From Pseudoscleropodium purum (taxonomy: Eukaryota; Streptophyta; Bryopsida; Hypnales; Brachytheciaceae): DNA of 64,000 nt. Both the position numbers and the translations under genes were made by a program. Under the pieces are notes generated by a model. It made no database searches. It saw nothing but the letters and a program-made list of their open reading frames with translations, and was not told the origin of the DNA. This document shows positions 59,879 to 64,000 of this stretch, in pieces (position 1 is the first letter of the stretch; every line of letters begins with the position of its first letter). The DNA is taken from positions 2,294,001-2,358,000 of the forward strand of contig OZ017797.1 of the NCBI GenBank assembly GCA_963969395.1, written 5' to 3'.

Positions 59879-60945
59879 ATCTGACGGAGATGATTCTAAT
59901 TGATGAAATCAGAGATACAAGAATGTACTGATTGCCATTCCTCTCTAATGTAGATGTACGGTGTATTCTTCTACGGTATTGACGACAGCGTCGTCTATAA
60001 GAGGGAGAGAGGAATGGCGAAGTTCGCTGACAGATTAGACATGAATGACTTTCTCCATTTGAATTCACCCTATGGGAATTACTTCGTTCAGCCGGCACTT
60101 CTGGCGGCTGCGGATCATGCGGCTGCATCCACATGTGAAGACGATGGCAGCTCGGATTCAGAGCACTCTCAAGAGGCAAGTGTAGACGAAGACAATCCTT
60201 CCATCGACGAATTTGGGACAAACAGGTCACCTAGTTCGCTTGCTCGAGAGAATATGGAAGATGTGGACGTTGCGTAGGAGGATGTTGAAATTCACCTCCT
60301 AGAGGACGGCGGGCAAGAGATGCCACGAAATAGTAGTGTGCAAGCGCCGGCACAAGATGAAGGCCTGCAAATACTAGCGGAGGCTCATGAATGGGACTTG
60401 CAGCGTTTGGATGATCTTGCACTAGAGGCACAGAGGCAGGTAGTTTCTCGTGTGCGAGATGGAGAAACAGGCAATGAGGATCGTCGCACTCAGTGCTCTA
60501 TGTCAATGGTTGGGTTGGCCACTGAGACTCCCGTTCTCATTCTCAGTGACAGTGACGATGACACTGAGATCATCGAGAAGTCTGTTGTGAGACCAGAAGT
60601 TGGAGATTCTGCACGATTAGTCTCGCCGAGGTCAACGGAGATCGTTGCAAGTATCAAAGAGGAGTATGACTGGTGGGATAAAGAATTGGAGAAACAGAAA
60701 AGAAAGGACGAAGAGGATAGGGAGAAGGAGCGTAAGCTGAAAGAGGTCATGGATTATTCGGAGAGTCAGAAATGCGAGAATGAGGCATTGAGACTGAAAT
60801 TAGAGGCACTTCAATCGCAAATATCCTCCCAGACAACTCAGTCGCAACCTGATCAGGGTTCACAGCAGCCATGTGGTGCAGAGGTAGTGGACGTTTGCAC
60901 ATCTCAGGATCCCAAGCTCCATAGAACTCCCCTCACTACGTTCAA

Positions 60946-60965
60946 TTATCCTCGGCCCGAGGATA
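60946..60965. repeat. CTCGA-class palindrome inside exon 3 of unit 2
   Basis: TTATCCTCGGCCCGAGGATA, read in frame as part of NYPRPEDR. It is the only palindrome of the set lying in coding sequence. Confidence 0.8.
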
Positions 60966-61351
60966 GATCACAAGATTCCACTGGAGAGGCTGCAGAAGTC
61001 AATGTTAATAATTCTGTGGCTCAACATTTTGATGAAAGATCCTCTGATCAGCCGCAACTGAAGTTGTGCTCCTCAGCTGACAGTCCAACCACTACAACTG
61101 GGAAACCAAATCTTGTAGAGAAGGACAACAAGCAAGAATTTGAGAACATAGAGCCACAAGCAGTCACTGAGGGGGGTAAAGAGGGTGAGGATGACCATCT
61201 AGGATTTGACGAGGAAGACTTGCATTACTCGAATCCTTTGTTAGACGAGCAGCTCGTCGACTACGAGGGAGATGATGCTGCAGATGCTACAGAAGAAGAA
61301 AAAAAATCCAGGATGGTCGTCGACAACACCTGCGCAAGCGAAGTAATTGAG

Positions 61352-61888
61352 GTACACATTCCAAACTCCCTCCCTACTGAAAATTTGATCTGTGTCTACA
61401 AATTGCTATGTCATGGTTGCACGTGTTCTCTAATTTGCATGAACCTGCCTCATCTAATTGGGGGTCCTCATATGTATTTATTCTGGTTGACAGGAGGGGT
61501 TCACCAGTCCTTGATTGTGTGGCGCGGACGATGAATCCATATGTGATTGGATTATGTAGAGGAGTGTAATAGAGTCGTCATAGCGTACTATTTTTTTGCT
61601 CAAATAGCGACTGGCTTAATGTAAGAAATCATCTTTCGTACGCGGCATAATATGAAATTGGCGGTGTTTTTTGCCCAATAGAAAATTGCAATCTGAAGTC
61701 TGCAAATCGTATTGTAGTTTGGAGTTCAATGTTGAAGAGAAATGAAGAGGCTGTGGCAGAATTCCTTTCTCAGTGCTCTAAGCCTCCCTTCGACATTCTA
61801 GGACAAGAGCTATGTGGGAAATTTGAAACCTCTGGGAGGAAACTCCTCCACCACCCTGAAAATGCATACGAACTCATTTTCCTAACAG
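61352..61888 (+). other. Predicted intron 3 of unit 2
   Basis: Donor GAG/GTACAC at 61352 and acceptor TTTTCCTAACAG ending at 61888 keep the reading frame (phase 0 on both sides). An alternative is that the open frame 61729-61914 is an exon followed by a frameshift. No palindrome was seen in this intron. Confidence 0.45.
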
Positions 61889-62455
61889 TTCTGGCTGATC
61901 TCTCATCCTTGTGATGGGTCGTCTTCTAGCAAAGACAATACTCTTCTCACTGATGACTTCCCAGAGAAGAATGTGTGCAATGAACGCGATAATGCTATGT
62001 TTCTCAAGCCATTGGACCATGAACTTCGTGGGGATAATTTGCTCATGGGAAGTCGAGCCTTCTAGCTTCGTCAATTGCAGGAAAGCTGTGACCCGAGCTA
62101 CTTGTGCAAACCTGTGGAGACTCATAAGATTGGTGTTGCACCAATGACGAATTCAGATCACCTAGTGCGGAATATTTTGAAGGGAACGAGAGAGTCTGTT
62201 GCAACCCTTGGCACTTGTTACGAGCTACCAAGGATTGATTTAGTGATCGAGTCTGGGACGTCTAGAAAATAGAGACGTTTAGGGAATGGAGAACTGTATA
62301 TAACTGACTTTGGACATTAAGTGTTTTTTTATTGATCATTCAGTAAATTTTGCCCGGGCTGAATTGTATGATTTTGATTGCAAACTGTAATTGTGATGAA
62401 TGTTTTGTATGACCATATTTCCTTTTTTTACTGGCATTACTTTTTGTTCACCTCA

Positions 62456-62476
62456 TTATCATCGGATTGAGGATAA
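62456..62476. repeat. Degenerate CTCGA-class palindrome before the last exon of unit 2
   Basis: TTATCATCGGATTGAGGATA plus A, 36 bp before the acceptor at 62511. Confidence 0.7.
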
Positions 62477-62512
62477 TTTGTGCCTCATTCCTATATACTT
62501 TTATTCATTCAG

Positions 62513-63409
62513 GTTGGTCAATCACTTCTTCGCTCGCTACCCAAGCAGAGGCTAACGAAGAGTCTGCTTTCTGGATCGGGAACGTCTCTCTCAAGGATGT
62601 CTAAATCAGATGGAGGAAGCTGCTTTGGGGACCTTCATTCAAAGCCTTATGTGATGTGTTCAGCCACAGATGCGGCATCGGCAGCCATTGACTTCTCCAA
62701 GGGAAATGTAGAAGAAGGTGTCGTGAACAGCCCTCCTGGAAGTTGAGGAGCAGTGAAGACACCGCTTTGCTCCCCATCTCCGTTGAAGCGGGCACAATTT
62801 TCACCAAGTGATGTGGATTTGTGTTTGCCAAACTCACGTAACCAGATTACCTCGAATAGAAAACTCTATACTCATATTGAGGAAGGTGTTGAATCTTTTC
62901 GACTCGACAATAAAATTTCGACCAACAATGCATCAACTCTTGCACTAGTGAAGGTCAGCAACTTTATCACAGATACCATGGCAAAGGGCAGAAATAAGAT
63001 CACCCAGCGGAAATCATATAGTGCAAGTCAGATCCCTTGCTTTTGGGGGGTAAGCTCTTTATCTGAATAGTCTATTAGTGGCGGGTCTACACCATCAACA
63101 AGAAGTATATTTCAACATAGGGTTCTAGGTGGAGTTTTTTCACTTGGAAATAGACAAGCGTTCAAGCACAATGTCAAAAGATCGGGGCTTACACCGTCTC
63201 CGCCAGTTTCTAGATCTCTTTCAAATTCAAGAAATCCTCGAAGCAATTTAAAGCGAAAAGTGGATGGTAGTGATTCACGCTCAATAGAGACAAGTAGCAC
63301 GTTCAATATTAGAAGTATACCAACGGGGACCTCTCGATACGAAGATATTATGAGAGGCCGGGCAAAGATTCGTGCAGCGGAGGCAACAAACAACTCTTCA
63401 GAAACTTGA
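62513..63409 (+). pseudogene. Last exon of unit 2, or separate downstream gene
   Basis: Starts after TTCATTCAG with GTTGG, as in unit 1. One frame is open to TGA 63407-63409 except for TGA at 62744-62746 and TAG at 63068-63070 (299 codons). It contains KPYVMCSATDAASAAIDFSK (unit 1 has KPYLLCSASDAASAAIDYSK), then SPSPLKRAQFSPSDVDLCLP, then, after the TAG, a Ser/Arg/Pro-rich tail with FSLGNRQAFKHNVKRSGLTP and EDIMRGRAKIRAAEA. No known domain; low complexity and basic charge suggest a nucleic-acid-associated or disordered protein. A GTAAGC donor at 63049 could remove part of it. Confidence 0.55.
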
Positions 63410-63837
63410 ACCGATGCTTTGATAAACAATTTATGTTTACTGAGTACTCCGAACAAATAAATACTTTTTTTAGTATCAATAGTATTTTTAGGTACATACA
63501 AAAATCAGTAATAGAATTCCTTATTTAAATGGAAGCAATAGATTTTGCACTCGATTGCCCATAATTCCAATTACATAGTCTTTGAATAGAACTTTATTGT
63601 GAGAGGCATAAATTGTTCTATATGTTCATCGATTATCAAATGATTCAATTTTGAAAAATGTCGTATGTTTTGTAGTTTGTTGTGTACATTCTGATTGTTT
63701 ATTTCTTGTGCCCTTGCATATGTGTATTTCAATGTTGTTTGACTTCATGAACATTGTACATTTCTTGGGGTATTTTATGTAATGTATATTTTAAATTTGT
63801 AATTTATTCTATTATTAGACATAGAGTTGTCTATATT

Positions 63838-63864
63838 TATCCTTGATTTCAACAACTTATCCTT
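63838..63864. repeat. Two TTATCCTTGAT half-palindromes near the right terminus
   Basis: TTATCCTTGATTTCAACAAC at 63838, followed by TTATCCTTGATAAG at 63856. These are half sites of the dispersed palindrome family, about 60-85 bp inside the terminus at 63924. Confidence 0.55.
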
Positions 63865-63874
63865 GATAAGAAGG

Positions 63875-63924
63875 ATTTGAAAGTCTAAATATGACCATTT
63901 TGTCCCATTTTAATGAATATGACC
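63875..63924 (-). repeat. Transposon terminus, right end of Element 2
   Basis: Read on the minus strand from 63924: GGTCATATTCATTAAAATGG, then GACAAAATGGTCATATTTAG, then ACTTTC. It agrees with the Element 1 terminus at 21 of the first 26 positions and with its inner part (AAATGGTCATxTTxxGACTTTC). It is directly followed by TTAA (63925-63928). Confidence 0.65.
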
Positions 63925-63928
63925 TTAA

Positions 63929-64000
63929 TTTGCCCAAAGCTAATATGACAAAAGTATTGATGTCCATATAATGGTATTTGCATTGAGATATTCTACTAGA
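63929..64000. other. Right flank of Element 2
   Basis: 72 bp of AT-rich sequence after the TTAA; too short to classify. Confidence 0.5.

Larger units (their letters stand above)
56699..62272 (+). pseudogene. NGQH/methylase-like fusion gene, unit 2 (four exons, four in-frame TAG codons)
   Basis: Exons in a consistent frame: 56699-58198, 58426-59757, 59954-61351 and 61889-62272, with GT-AG introns, about 1,540 codons. ATG 56699 follows a TTACAG acceptor. Exon 1 holds an unknown N-terminal region, a 27-bp coding repeat, a basic stretch, and GEFMIINGQHNVMASKEL (57881 on). This resembles the DGQHR/ParB-Srx motif; in DndB and ParB-like proteins the Gly-x-His/Arg loop is functional (family knowledge). 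Exon 2 ends with SPGENVLGIYTGSKCMLAAQ and exon 3 begins with MYGVFFYGIDDS. Together these match the last part of an N4/N6 DNA methylase (VLDPFxGSGTT...AA, then GxEID), but Asp and the second Gly of the SAM loop are changed and I see no DPPY-type catalytic motif, so enzyme activity is doubtful. Exon 3 continues with an acidic coiled coil (60660-60830). In-frame TAGs are at 57443, 57974, 60275 and 62063. Unit 1 supports Gln at 57974. ParB-methylase fusions are known from phages and bacteria; this family in a eukaryotic element is my inference. Confidence 0.7.

Noticed and set aside
56699..63409. An element that uses TAG as a sense codon throughout
   Set aside because: Copy B of the DUF7869 gene and the last exon of unit 1 appear to end normally at TAG, and at 57974 the paralogue has a Gln codon, so CAG-to-TAG decay is simpler. 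Kept only as an alternative in the findings.
18995..63924. A single 45-kb element using the outermost termini
   Set aside because: Both ends directly abut TTAA, which supports it, but the two termini agree at only 21 of 26 positions, while 18995 and 45073 agree at all 26. The palindrome classes also differ between the inner and outer genes. A nested pair explains more; the single-element reading is not fully excluded.

Overview
The window looks like repeat-rich, AT-rich nuclear DNA of a land plant. Supporting signs are GT-AG introns, a CACTA terminus with subterminal repeats, a plant Gag-like retroelement protein, a telo-box in a GC-rich promoter, and DUF7869-type proteins, which I know mainly from plant and other eukaryotic repeats. 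I cannot name the species; a bryophyte, lycophyte, fern or gymnosperm would all fit. I see no intact ordinary host gene and no RNA gene. Almost everything recognisable is transposable-element material in various states of decay.

Layout. 1-13 kb: gene-free AT-rich DNA with a degenerate ~90-bp satellite in three blocks (6.84-8.70, 9.64-10.26, 11.66-12.15 kb) and strand-asymmetric tracts. 13-17.6 kb: coding remnants, then a CCGG-rich element with a Gag-like gene. 17.6-21.06 kb: two 3' fragments (copies A and B) of a DUF7869-type gene on the minus strand. 21058-33840 and 37282-50064: the arms of a 12,783-bp, nearly perfect inverted repeat around a 3,441-bp spacer. 50-54 kb: AT-rich DNA ending in a CACTA terminus. 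54.3-63.9 kb: a GC-rich promoter region followed by a long multi-exon gene that fuses an NGQH (ParB/DGQHR-like) motif to a degenerate N4/N6 DNA-methylase-like fold.

How the parts fit. Copy B (pointing left) and the NGQH genes (pointing right) each end near the same ~26-bp terminal sequence (GGCCATATTCG...), next to TTAA. This suggests a large DNA-transposon family with a DUF7869 gene at one end and an NGQH/methylase-like gene at the other, both transcribed outward. I infer two members. Element 1 (about 18995-45073) is nested inside the DUF7869 gene of Element 2, whose right end is at 63924. The two members carry different classes of the same ~21-bp palindrome: TTATCnTTGAnTCAAnGATAA in Element 1 and TATCCTCGAnTCGAGGATA in Element 2. 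Both classes lie in 5' leaders and introns, in two cases at the same intron of paralogous genes. The palindromes look like binding sites of an element-encoded protein. The left arm of the inverted repeat is an inverted copy of Element 1's right part plus about 5 kb of Element 2, made after both had already decayed, unless it is an assembly artefact.

Most inactivating mutations in the NGQH and DUF7869 genes are in-frame TAG or TGA codons of the kind expected from deamination of methylated CAG and CGA.
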